Source: Alloacidobacterium sp035547425 (lineage in GTDB: Bacteria; Acidobacteriota; Terriglobia; Terriglobales; Acidobacteriaceae). From it: 64,000 bases of DNA. The notes below the pieces were generated by a model. That model saw only the letters and a program-made list of their open reading frames with translations. It searched no databases and had not been told where the DNA came from. The stretch covers positions 39,481 to 103,480 of the forward strand of contig DASZUU010000035.1 of the NCBI GenBank assembly GCA_035547425.1, written 5' to 3'. The position numbers and the translations under genes are program-made. Below are positions 25,864 through 32,598 of the stretch, piece after piece. Within the stretch, counting starts at the first letter, position 1; every line of letters starts with the position of its first letter.

Positions 25864-26613
25864 TCACTGCCCGCCCACAGCACTGGCAACCTGTTTCTGA
25901 GCCGCCATCCGCGCCGCATACCGCCGGTTAAACTCACGAATCACCCGCGCCACATAAGCCCGCGTCTCATGGTACGGCGGAACCCCGTGCCAGCGATCCA
26001 CCGCCGCCGGCCCCGCATTGTAAGCCGCCAGCGCCAGCGAAAGATTGTCATGGTATTTCTTCAGCAGCGCATCCAGGTAAGCCGTGCCGCCATTGATGTT
26101 CTCGCCCGGAGCAAAGGTATTGCCCACTCCAAGGTTCGCCGCCGTCTTCGGCATCAGTTGCATCAGCCCCTGCGCCCCGGCGCGGCTCACGGCATGCGGA
26201 TTTCCGCCGCTCTCCGTACGAATCACGCTGGCCAGCAGATCCACATCCAGATCATGCGCCGCCCCCGCCAGTGCCAGCATCTCGTGCATCGCTTCCGGCG
26301 TCAATTTGTCATCATTACCATGAGCCGCAGGAGTCTTCACCACAGAGGGCAGATCGACATGCTCGGAGGTCACAATGTCCGCCGCCCCCACATCCACAAA
26401 ATTCGCATCGCCCGAATCAAGATAAAGCCGCACGCGGTCGCCATCCGCCTGCCGATGATCGCAGATCAGATCAAACCCGTTTTTCAGCGTCACATGCTCT
26501 GCCGCCCGCGCCATCGGCAGCCAGAAGAACACCACAGCCGACAAAGCCGTTAGAAATAGCCCCATCCTGAACGAAGAGAAGGGTGGGAGACTCGTCTGTC
26601 GCATGACGCTCAC
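25864..26613 (-). CDS. lytic transglycosylase (SLT domain), exported
   Basis: This 249-residue exported murein lytic transglycosylase cleaves peptidoglycan to 1,6-anhydro-MurNAc products. The SLT domain (about 110-235) has VIRTESGGNPHAVSRAGAQG with the catalytic Glu in the ES motif, LMQLMP, NINGGTAYL and ALAAYNAGPAAVDRW. The GTG at 26613 overlaps the HAD gene stop by four bases (GTGA); ATG 26604 is an alternative. Residues 8-18 are encoded by a dispersed-repeat fragment, and a third possible start (ATG 26565) lies exactly at the repeat edge, directly before the hydrophobic signal GLFLTALSAVVFFWL. Confidence 0.88.
   Translation of the reverse strand: MSVMRQTSLPPFSSFRMGLFLTALSAVVFFWLPMARAAEHVTLKNGFDLICDHRQADGDRVRLYLDSGDANFVDVGAADIVTSEHVDLPSVVKTPAAHGNDDKLTPEAMHEMLALAGAAHDLDVDLLASVIRTESGGNPHAVSRAGAQGLMQLMPKTAANLGVGNTFAPGENINGGTAYLDALLKKYHDNLSLALAAYNAGPAAVDRWHGVPPYHETRAYVARVIREFNRRYAARMAAQKQVASAVGGQ
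26559..26590 (+). repeat. dispersed repeat fragment, copy G, inside coding sequence
   Basis: GCCCCATCCTGAACGAAGAG followed by AAGGGTGGGAGA is identical over most of its length to the last module of copy F 700 bases away. Here it is read through on the minus strand as part of the lytic transglycosylase N-terminus. Confidence 0.8.
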
Positions 26614-27515
26614 TCTACCACGCTCTCGTTACAGCAAAGTACATCCTCAACCACCTTCGCTACGCCGTCCTCATCATTGGTAGGCGCAACCATCCATCCT
26701 GATTCCCGCGCAATCGCCAGCATCTCCGCCGAAGCATTCCCCATCACCACAGGCTGACCGGCATACTTCAACATTTCCAGATCATTGAAGTTGTCGCCGA
26801 TCGCCATTACCTCTTCCCGCCGAATACCGCGTCTTTCCGCCAGCCTCGCCAGCGCCACGCCCTTCGAGCATCCCGGCGGCAGCACATCCAGAATCCCTAA
26901 TTGCCGCAAAGGATACTGCGTCTGGTGCGTCTCGATCTTCGCAGCAAACGAGCTGGTGGCCAGCCATGCCTCCGCGCGGTTCATCTCTTCAATCGTTCCG
27001 CAAATCATGCCCTGCACCGGAGCCTCGCCCTCATCGAACGCCCGCTCTAATGGCCGAATTTCTTCAATCCATGGCCGATTCGCCTCGACCCACGGCAAAA
27101 TCCAGGCGCCCACGTCTTCGAGCGATTCGACCACCAATTCGCCCTTGCCGTCGTGATCGAATGTGAACACCGTCGTACCGCCAAACTGCCGCAGAACACC
27201 GCAAAGCTCCCGCGCCACTTCTACCGGCAGCAGGGCCCGTTCCATGCGTTCTCCTGTGAGCGTTCGTACCACCGTTCCATTCGAGGTAATCAGCACCGTC
27301 TCCGGCTTCAATCCCAGCGGCTCGATAATCGGAACCGTGTAAGACTGCCGCCGCCCCGTGGCAACGACAACCTCAACACCCCCGCTTTCAGCCTGACGCA
27401 GCGCCTGCCGATTCCGCTCGCTGATCATGGTGCCGCCCGTAGGCAAAAGCGTTCCATCAATATCGATTGCAATCAGTTTTACAAGGGAAAAAGCACGGGC
27501 TGATATGTGAGCCAT
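26610..27515 (-). CDS. HAD superfamily Cof-type phosphatase
   Basis: This 301-residue Cof/YbjI-like HAD hydrolase has the nucleophile motif AIDIDGTLL (residues 16-24), motif II in VLITSNGTVV, the Lys of motif III in PPGCSKGVALARLA, and motif IV GDNFNDLEML. A C2B-type cap lies between. Such enzymes dephosphorylate sugar phosphates or pyridoxal/flavin phosphates in the cytoplasm. It is followed with a four-base overlap by a lytic transglycosylase gene. The start codon lies 13 bases from a heptamer array, so its promoter must be within the inserted cassette described at 27529-28017. Confidence 0.9.
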   Translation of the reverse strand: MAHISARAFSLVKLIAIDIDGTLLPTGGTMISERNRQALRQAESGGVEVVVATGRRQSYTVPIIEPLGLKPETVLITSNGTVVRTLTGERMERALLPVEVARELCGVLRQFGGTTVFTFDHDGKGELVVESLEDVGAWILPWVEANRPWIEEIRPLERAFDEGEAPVQGMICGTIEEMNRAEAWLATSSFAAKIETHQTQYPLRQLGILDVLPPGCSKGVALARLAERRGIRREEVMAIGDNFNDLEMLKYAGQPVVMGNASAEMLAIARESGWMVAPTNDEDGVAKVVEDVLCCNESVVE

Positions 27516-27528
27516 CCCTTCCAGTTTA

Positions 27529-27570
27529 CAGGGCTCAGGGCTCAGGGCACAGGTTACAGGGTTCAGGCGC
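27529..27570 (+). repeat. left heptamer array of four-helix-bundle cassette
   Basis: Six consecutive 7-base units read CAGGGCT, CAGGGCT, CAGGGCA, CAGGTTA, CAGGGTT and CAGGCGC. The first 17 bases are the exact reverse complement of 27983-27999 in the right array, giving a long inverted terminal pairing. Confidence 0.93.
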
Positions 27571-27582
27571 AGGAATTGCAGA

Positions 27583-27935
27583 TCAGAGCTTTTGTGAGAT
27601 CGCCCAAAGCATCTTTCCTACCTCTTCTGAAAGGTATCTTGTATTTTCAATATCTTTTACCGGAGCGAAAGATAATTTTTCGGCAATTAAGAGCTGCGTC
27701 TGAATTTCCAGGATCGATCCGCGGGCCATGCTCAAGAAATTCTTATACTCTCTGGTCGAAACCGGCCATAACCCTCTGCAATGTTGCTGGCTACAGAAAC
27801 TCCAGCGCGTCGCAGTTGATTGGTAAGCCCGTAGATTTCTTCCCTCGGAAAACTTGCAGTCAGTTTGTAGATAGCGACGCTCAATTCAACAGCTCGTTGC
27901 CACACAACCAAATTTTTATAGGAGTTTTTCGACAA
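27583..27935 (-). pseudogene. four-helix-bundle protein (S23/IVP family), one-base frameshift
   Basis: Reading from TTG 27935, the first frame gives KNSYKNLVVWQRAVELSVAI, FPREEIYGLTNQLRRAGVSV and ASNIAEGYGRF, the signature of four-helix-bundle proteins related to the 23S rRNA intervening-sequence protein. It then runs into a stop. Shifting one base near 27755-27760 restores the family C-terminus: REYKNFLSMARGSILEIQTQ, LLIAEKLSFAPVKD and EEVGKMLWAISQKL, stop at 27583. A T lost from a TTTT run (expected GRFSTREY) explains it. It could be a true pseudogene, a sequencing error or programmed shifting. The gene lies inside inverted heptamer arrays. The function of the family is unknown; it oligomerises and some members (Avd) bind nucleic acid. 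Confidence 0.88.
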
Positions 27936-27975
27936 TTGGTGTCGTCCCTGATTTGCAGTTAGATCGCATTTTACC

Positions 27976-28017
27976 CTGATCTCTGAGCCCTGAGCCCTGA
28001 TCTCTGAGCCCTGAGTT
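27976..28017 (+). repeat. right heptamer array of four-helix-bundle cassette
   Basis: Six consecutive units read CTGATCT, CTGAGCC, CTGAGCC, CTGATCT, CTGAGCC and CTGAGTT. This is the inverted form of the left array. It ends 11 bases before the thrC start codon. Confidence 0.93.
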
Positions 28018-28028
28018 ACCCTAGACCC

Positions 28029-29243
28029 ATGCCGCAGATTCAAAGCCTGGAATGCTCCCGCTGCCAAAATGAAATCCCATCCAACCACTACCAGACCGTC
28101 TGCCCCAAATGCGCCGGAGCACTCTACGTCCGCTACGACATGGAGGCCCTGAAAAAATCCGCAAAACGCCCGGCCCCCGGCGGCAAACAATCCATGTGGC
28201 GTTATGCGGACGTGCTGCCGAGCGTTGACCCAGTCACCCTAGGCGAAGGCTGGACTCCAATGCTTCCCATTCGGCGCAACTCCAATGTTTTCTTGAAGGA
28301 AGAAGCCACTAATCCAACCGGAGCTTTCAAGGCACGCGGCATGTCCATGGCCGTCTCCATGGCCCGCCATTATGGGCTCAAAAAGCTAGCCGTTCCATCC
28401 GCCGGAAACGCCGCCAGCGCTCTCGCCGCCTACGCCGCCGCCGCCGGCATCGAAGCCAACATCTTCATGCCGAAAGACGTGCCCTTCGCCAACTACCTCG
28501 AAGGTATTGCCTACGGAGCCAATGTCACCCTGGTCGATGGCCTCATCTCCGACTGCGCCCGCATCGTCAACGAGCGCAAAGAAAAGGAAGGTTGGTTCGA
28601 CATCTCCACCCTCAAAGAGCCTTTCCGCGTCGAAGGCAAAAAGACCATGGGCTACGAACTGGTCGAGCAACTCGGCTGGACCTACCCCGACGCCGTCTTT
28701 TACCCCACCGGCGGAGGCGTCGGACTCATCGGCATGTGGAAGGCCTTCGAAGAAATGGAGCAACTCGGCTGGGTTAGCGGCAAGCGCCCGAAAATGATCG
28801 CCATCCAATCCAGCGGCTGCGCCCCGGTCTCCAAGGCATATAAGGAAGGCGCAAACGCCTCCCAGATGTTTGAAAATGCCGCCACCTTCGCCGCCGGCCT
28901 GCGTGTTCCCAAGCCCTACGGCGACTACATCATTCTCGACATCGTCCGCCAATCCGGAGGCACCGTCGTCGATCTCCCCGACGAAAAAACCCTCGCCTCG
29001 CTCCTCGACTGGTCACGAAACGAAGGCATCCTGCTCTCACCCGAAGGAGCCTCCGCTACCGCCGCCTATGACCACCTCATCGAAACCGGCTTCCTCAAGC
29101 CCAGCGACAAAGTCGTCATCTTCAACACCGGAGCGGGCCTCAAATACGTCGACATGATCGCCGAAGCCATGAAACTCGCCCGCCCCAACACCGCCACCCT
29201 CCCCAAACGAACCCCCGTAGGAGGCATCATCACCCCGCAGTAA
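28029..29243 (+). CDS. thrC: threonine synthase
   Basis: This 404-residue PLP enzyme converts O-phosphohomoserine to threonine. An N-terminal zinc-ribbon-like CSRCQ...CPKC (residues 10-34) is followed by the PLP lysine, Lys101, in NPTGAFKARG, then VPSAGNAASALAAYAAAAG and FYPTGGGVGLIGMWKA, which binds the cofactor phosphate. The C-terminus NTGAGLKYVDMIAEAM is typical. No clear Shine-Dalgarno precedes the ATG because the heptamer array occupies that space. Another degenerate heptamer cluster begins just after the stop codon. Confidence 0.94.
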   Translation: MPQIQSLECSRCQNEIPSNHYQTVCPKCAGALYVRYDMEALKKSAKRPAPGGKQSMWRYADVLPSVDPVTLGEGWTPMLPIRRNSNVFLKEEATNPTGAFKARGMSMAVSMARHYGLKKLAVPSAGNAASALAAYAAAAGIEANIFMPKDVPFANYLEGIAYGANVTLVDGLISDCARIVNERKEKEGWFDISTLKEPFRVEGKKTMGYELVEQLGWTYPDAVFYPTGGGVGLIGMWKAFEEMEQLGWVSGKRPKMIAIQSSGCAPVSKAYKEGANASQMFENAATFAAGLRVPKPYGDYIILDIVRQSGGTVVDLPDEKTLASLLDWSRNEGILLSPEGASATAAYDHLIETGFLKPSDKVVIFNTGAGLKYVDMIAEAMKLARPNTATLPKRTPVGGIITPQ

Positions 29244-29290
29244 AGGGCACAGGTCTCAGGGCACAGAAATCAAAAGGCCCTGTGCCTGCC
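29244..29290 (+). repeat. degenerate heptamer cluster with hairpin after thrC
   Basis: AAGGGCA-like unit, CAGGTCT (29250-29256), CAGGGCA (29257-29263) and CAGAAAT are followed by inverted CTGTGCC (29280-29286), which pairs with GGCACAG (29260-29266). It resembles a shortened, gene-free version of the arrays at 27.5-28.0 kb. Confidence 0.65.
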
Positions 29291-29343
29291 CTTCTGATGA
29301 CTTCATGCGTAAGCTTCAACGCTATTCAAATCAAAAAATAAAG

Positions 29344-29490
29344 CTGTCATCCTGAGCGGAGCGCGAAGCGCGCAGTCGAAGGACCCGCAGCGGGAACCGC
29401 TGCGAGGCCTTGCGAAAGCAAGGCCCGCAGTTTTGCATCAATAGCAAGCACCCACTCACCCCATCCTGAACGAAAAAGAAGGATGGGAGA
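29344..29490 (+). repeat. dispersed repeat, copy H, with three hairpins
   Basis: After GTCATCCTGAGCGGAGCGCG and GTCGAAGGACC come two perfect hairpins: CGCAGCGG-GAA-CCGCTGCG (29386-29404) and GGCCTTGC-GAAA-GCAAGGCC (29406-29425). The closing module CCCATCCT (29460-29467) pairs fully with AGGATGGG (29480-29487). It occupies the gap between thrC and the CBS-domain gene. Confidence 0.88.
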
Positions 29491-29560
29491 GCACAAATCT
29501 CCATCCACCCATTGACCCACCCACCTCGCCGGACTATCATCCCATCCCGCGAGGTGAATC

Positions 29561-30010
29561 ATGGCAGAACTCACCAGCACGATCAGCGCCATCCTGAAGA
29601 GCAAACCCACGGAAATCTGGCAGACCACCCCCACTGCCTCCGTCTACGAAGCCATCGAGCTGATGGCCGAAAAGCAGGTAGGCGCGCTCCCGGTCATGGA
29701 GCAGGGCCGGCTCCGCGGCATCCTCTCCGAGCGCGACTACGCCCGCAAAGTCATCCTCAAGGGCCGTTCCTCGAAGGACACTCCGGTAGCCGATATCATG
29801 ACCCCCAACCCCATCACCATCACACCGCAACACACCGTAGCCGACTGCATGCGCATCGTCACCGACCGGCGCATCCGCCACCTGCCCGTGGTCGAAGACG
29901 GTAAGCTCACGGGCATGATTTCCATCGGCGACCTGGTGAATTGGGTCATCAGTGAACAGCAACAGACCATCCGCCACCTGGAAGCCTACATCAGCGGCAT
30001 CGCCTCATAA
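29561..30010 (+). CDS. CBS-domain pair protein
   Basis: This 149-residue cytoplasmic protein consists of two tandem CBS domains (Bateman module), about 14-72 and 82-138. Characteristic strings are SVYEAIELMAEKQVGALPVM, GILSERDYARKVILKGRSS, VADIMTPNPITI and LTGMISIGDLVNWVISEQ. Such stand-alone proteins bind adenosine nucleotides and regulate partners; the partner is unknown. GAGGTG lies six bases before the ATG. It is monocistronic between two repeat copies. Confidence 0.92.
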   Translation: MAELTSTISAILKSKPTEIWQTTPTASVYEAIELMAEKQVGALPVMEQGRLRGILSERDYARKVILKGRSSKDTPVADIMTPNPITITPQHTVADCMRIVTDRRIRHLPVVEDGKLTGMISIGDLVNWVISEQQQTIRHLEAYISGIAS

Positions 30011-30038
30011 TTTGAGGTGGGAGGCAAAGGGAACCCGG

Positions 30039-30068
30039 GTGCCCCATGTCTCTACGAGACATGGGATT
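30039..30068 (+). repeat. dispersed repeat fragment, copy I
   Basis: GGGTGCCCCATGTCTCTACG followed by AGACATGGGATT keeps only the hairpin module. The stem CCCATGTCTC/GAGACATGGG is perfect and the loop is TAC instead of GAA. Confidence 0.82.
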
Positions 30069-30167
30069 AAAAGGCAGCTGAAAAAAGTGCTGCTTTGAAA
30101 GGACACAGCTTCCGCTGTGCTCAAAAAAATCCCTTCCACCCAACAAACCCGCGTATATCATCACCCC

Positions 30168-31229
30168 ATGCGAAAGCCAGCCATCCTGCTCTGCACCTGC
30201 CTTCTAGCCCTCACTGCCCGAGCCCAGAACCACAAATGGGCCGTCGTCCTCCACGGCGGAGCAGGCGTGATCGAGCGCAGCCACATGGACGCGAAGACCG
30301 AGGCCGCCTATCGCGCCGATCTGCAAACCGCCCTCCAGAAGGCCGCCGACACCCTCGACAACGGCGGCTCCGCGCTCGACGCCGTAGAAGCCGCCATCCG
30401 CTTCATGGAAGACGATCCGCTCTTCAACGCAGGCCGCGGAGCCGTCTTCACCGCCGCCGGACGGAACGAACTCGACTCCGCCATCATGGATGGCTCCAAC
30501 TTGAAAGCGGGAGCCGTCGCTGGAGTCACCCGCACCCGCCATCCCATCTCGCTTGCCCGCGCCGTTATGGAAAAATCCCCACACGTCATGCTCATCGGCA
30601 GCGGGGCCGACGAGTTCGCCGCCGCCAATGGCCTGGAAATGGTCGATCCCAGCTTTTTCTTCACCGAACGCCGCTGGCAGGGCCTCCTCAAAGAATTGAA
30701 AGAAGAGGGCAAGCCCATCCCGCCGAGGCCCGCCGGAGCGCCCCCAGCCCCCTCAGGCAAACCCGGCGCCCAGCTCCTGTTTCCCATCGAATCGCCCGAC
30801 GCCCACAAGTTCGGCACCGTAGGAGTGGTCGCCCTCGACAAGCAGGGCAACATCGCCGCCGGAACCTCCACCGGAGGCCTCACCGCCAAGATGTGGGGCC
30901 GCGTCGGCGACTCGCCCATCATCGGCGCCGGCACCTACGCCGACAATCGCTCCTGCGCCGTCTCCGGCACCGGAACAGGCGAATATTTCATCCGCCTCAC
31001 CGTCGCCCGCACCATCTGCGCCCTGGTCCAGTACAAAGGCATGACGCTGCAGCAGGCAGCCGACGACGTCATCCAGCGCCAGCTTACTGATATGAAAGGC
31101 GACGGCGGCATCATCGCCATCGACACCAAAGGCGATATGGTCTGGAGCTTCAATACCGAAGGCATGTATCGCGCCCGCATCTCTGAAGGCGGCAAGCCCG
31201 AAATCGGCATGTACAAAGACGAAAAGTAG
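30168..31229 (+). CDS. isoaspartyl peptidase / L-asparaginase (Ntn hydrolase), exported
   Basis: This 353-residue plant-type asparaginase is made as a precursor that cuts itself before the nucleophile Thr217 (HKFG-TVGVVALD). Other marks are WAVVLHGGAGVIER, GGSALDAVEAAI, FNAGRGAVFTAAG, ELDSAIMDG and GTSTGGLTAKMWGRVGDSP. It removes isoaspartyl residues from peptides or hydrolyses asparagine. The N-terminus (MRKPAILLCTCLLALTARAQ) is a signal peptide, so it acts in the periplasm. ATG 30168 was chosen over the longer frame because it begins this signal. Codon use is very rich in C at third positions. Confidence 0.93.
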   Translation: MRKPAILLCTCLLALTARAQNHKWAVVLHGGAGVIERSHMDAKTEAAYRADLQTALQKAADTLDNGGSALDAVEAAIRFMEDDPLFNAGRGAVFTAAGRNELDSAIMDGSNLKAGAVAGVTRTRHPISLARAVMEKSPHVMLIGSGADEFAAANGLEMVDPSFFFTERRWQGLLKELKEEGKPIPPRPAGAPPAPSGKPGAQLLFPIESPDAHKFGTVGVVALDKQGNIAAGTSTGGLTAKMWGRVGDSPIIGAGTYADNRSCAVSGTGTGEYFIRLTVARTICALVQYKGMTLQQAADDVIQRQLTDMKGDGGIIAIDTKGDMVWSFNTEGMYRARISEGGKPEIGMYKDEK

Positions 31230-31329
31230 CCGGAAAAAGCTTGCCGCTCTTAATTCGGAACAGCCAGTAAGATGACGAAATTCTGCATCTTAAATCCCCA
31301 AGGCATGACCTATGTCTTAAGGAGCATGA

Positions 31330-31749
31330 ATGAGCATTCGATCTTTGTCGGGTAGTTTCACCCGTTTAGCTGTAGCCACTTTTTTGAGCGCAGCTGTTGG
31401 AATTGCGCTCGCCCAGAGGCCCGATCACGACCATCACGATAACGGCCGCCACAATGGCCAGGATTTTCACTTCAGCGATCAGGATCGCGCTCACTTTCAG
31501 TCCCACTATCACCACGACGTGGATCGCTGGCATCAGCATCCGGGAAATCGCCCCCACTTTGAGCGGGGCCAGCATATTCCGCCCAATTATCGTTTTCAGC
31601 CGGTTCCGCGCGCTTATTACCGCGACGTTCCACCGCCGCCTCCCGGCTATCAATATGGCTATTATGACGGCTATGTAGTCGCCTACAACCCCACCACGCG
31701 CGTCATTGCCGATGTATTGGACTTAGTCGGCGCCGCGACCGGCAACTAG
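31330..31749 (+). CDS. small His-rich exported RcnB-like protein
   Basis: This 139-residue protein has a signal peptide ending near GIALAQ. A His/Asp-rich stretch (residues 30-75, many HH and HxH pairs) could bind divalent metal. The C-terminal end has DVPPPPPGYQYGYYDGYVVA and TTRVIADVLDLV, resembling the RcnB family, whose E. coli member is a periplasmic protein needed for Ni/Co homeostasis. AAGGAG lies six bases before the ATG. No rcnA or rcnR gene is near, so metal identity is unknown. Confidence 0.7.
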   Translation: MSIRSLSGSFTRLAVATFLSAAVGIALAQRPDHDHHDNGRHNGQDFHFSDQDRAHFQSHYHHDVDRWHQHPGNRPHFERGQHIPPNYRFQPVPRAYYRDVPPPPPGYQYGYYDGYVVAYNPTTRVIADVLDLVGAATGN

Positions 31750-31791
31750 CGCTCGACAAGGCAGGTAGTGTCACTCTTCTGCTGCAATAAA

Positions 31792-31815
31792 AAGGCCGCC
31801 TTTCCGGGCGGCCTT
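31792..31815 (-). terminator. Rho-independent terminator, DUF427 side
   Basis: AAGGCCGCC (31792-31800) pairs perfectly with GGCGGCCTT (31807-31815). The T-rich tail (TTTTTATT) is on the minus strand, so it mainly ends the DUF427 gene; it may also stop the convergent RcnB-like transcript. Confidence 0.88.
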
Positions 31816-31867
31816 CAAACTTCATCATGGAAGCGCGGCAACGGGCCGATCTTCCATCCCCGTCTCG

Positions 31868-32152
31868 CTACTTTTCGATCTCTACCCCGCGCCAGAAAGC
31901 AATGTGATTTTTGATGTTCCGGGCTGCCGGTTTCGGATCCGGGTAGTACCATGCCGCATCCTGATTCTCCTGCCCATCCACCAGCAGGCTATAGTACCTT
32001 GCCAATCCCTTCCAGGGACACGTCGAGGTCGTCGAGCTCGGGCGCAGATACTCCCGTTTCACTGCATTCTCAGGAAAATAAATATTTCCTTCAACTGTCT
32101 CGTAAGTGTCGCTCTCCGCAATAACTTTTCCGTTCCAGACTGCTTTGGCCAT
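31868..32152 (-). CDS. DUF427 domain protein
   Basis: This 94-residue small beta-rich protein of the DUF427 family has KAVWNGKVIAESD, IYFPENAVKREYLRPSS, STCPWKGLARYYSLLVDG and AAWYYPDPKPAARNIKNHIAFW. Its function is unknown; the Cys-Pro-Trp-Lys-Gly block is the family hallmark. ATG 32152 gives the usual N-terminus; an in-frame ATG 30 bases upstream is also possible. It is monocistronic and followed by its own terminator. Confidence 0.88.
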   Translation of the reverse strand: MAKAVWNGKVIAESDTYETVEGNIYFPENAVKREYLRPSSTTSTCPWKGLARYYSLLVDGQENQDAAWYYPDPKPAARNIKNHIAFWRGVEIEK

Positions 32153-32598
32153 CGATTTCTTAATAACCCTCTCGTAAACCAACCCAACTACATTAGCAGA
32201 TGCGCCCCCGCAGCAAAAGGCGCAACCCCGGCAAAGGCGAAAATCCTGTCAGGCCCCTCTGTAGCAAATTCAGTATGTAAATATATGAAAGTTAAATAGT
32301 TAGCGAGATTCCCCATGTGCAGGGAATTATGCCGAAAGTTGCTACCATAGAAATAAAGGCAAAAACAATCAATGTGCCCCCTGTTTTGTAAAGACATGGG
32401 TTCAAAAAGTGGTAGAAGCACTGGACTTCCAGGCCGGTGAAAAAGAAAGCCTACAGGGGCTTTTAGCTTGGACCCTCATGTAAGTGATTGAAAATACTAG
32501 AACAGGCTTAAGTTTAACAATTTCAATAAGATAGCAGGAGATGATCCCCGCTATCCTATTGAAAACAAAAGAACAAAAGAAACTAGAGGGGGAGGGGG
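32153..32598. other. 446-base intergenic region
   Basis: This A/T-richer gap lies between the DUF427 gene start and the topA stop codon. A decayed dispersed-repeat fragment (copy K) lies at about 32370-32401 (ATGTGCCCCCTGTTTTG and AAGACATGGG). Otherwise no conserved frame, RNA or clear terminator was seen; the short frames lack protein-like composition. Confidence 0.6.

Noticed and set aside
27583..27935. 23S rRNA intervening sequence
   Set aside because: The family is named from rRNA insertions, but no rRNA sequence flanks this copy.
27529..28017. CRISPR-like array or diversity-generating retroelement
   Set aside because: Units are 7 bases with no spacers, and no cas gene, reverse transcriptase or template/variable repeat pair is near, although Avd proteins share the four-helix fold.
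30069..30140. Two short hairpins (GGCAGC..GCTGCT and CACAGC-TTCC-GCTGTG) before the asparaginase gene
   Set aside because: They lack a T run on the plus strand and are too short to call a terminator; they may be a decayed repeat edge.
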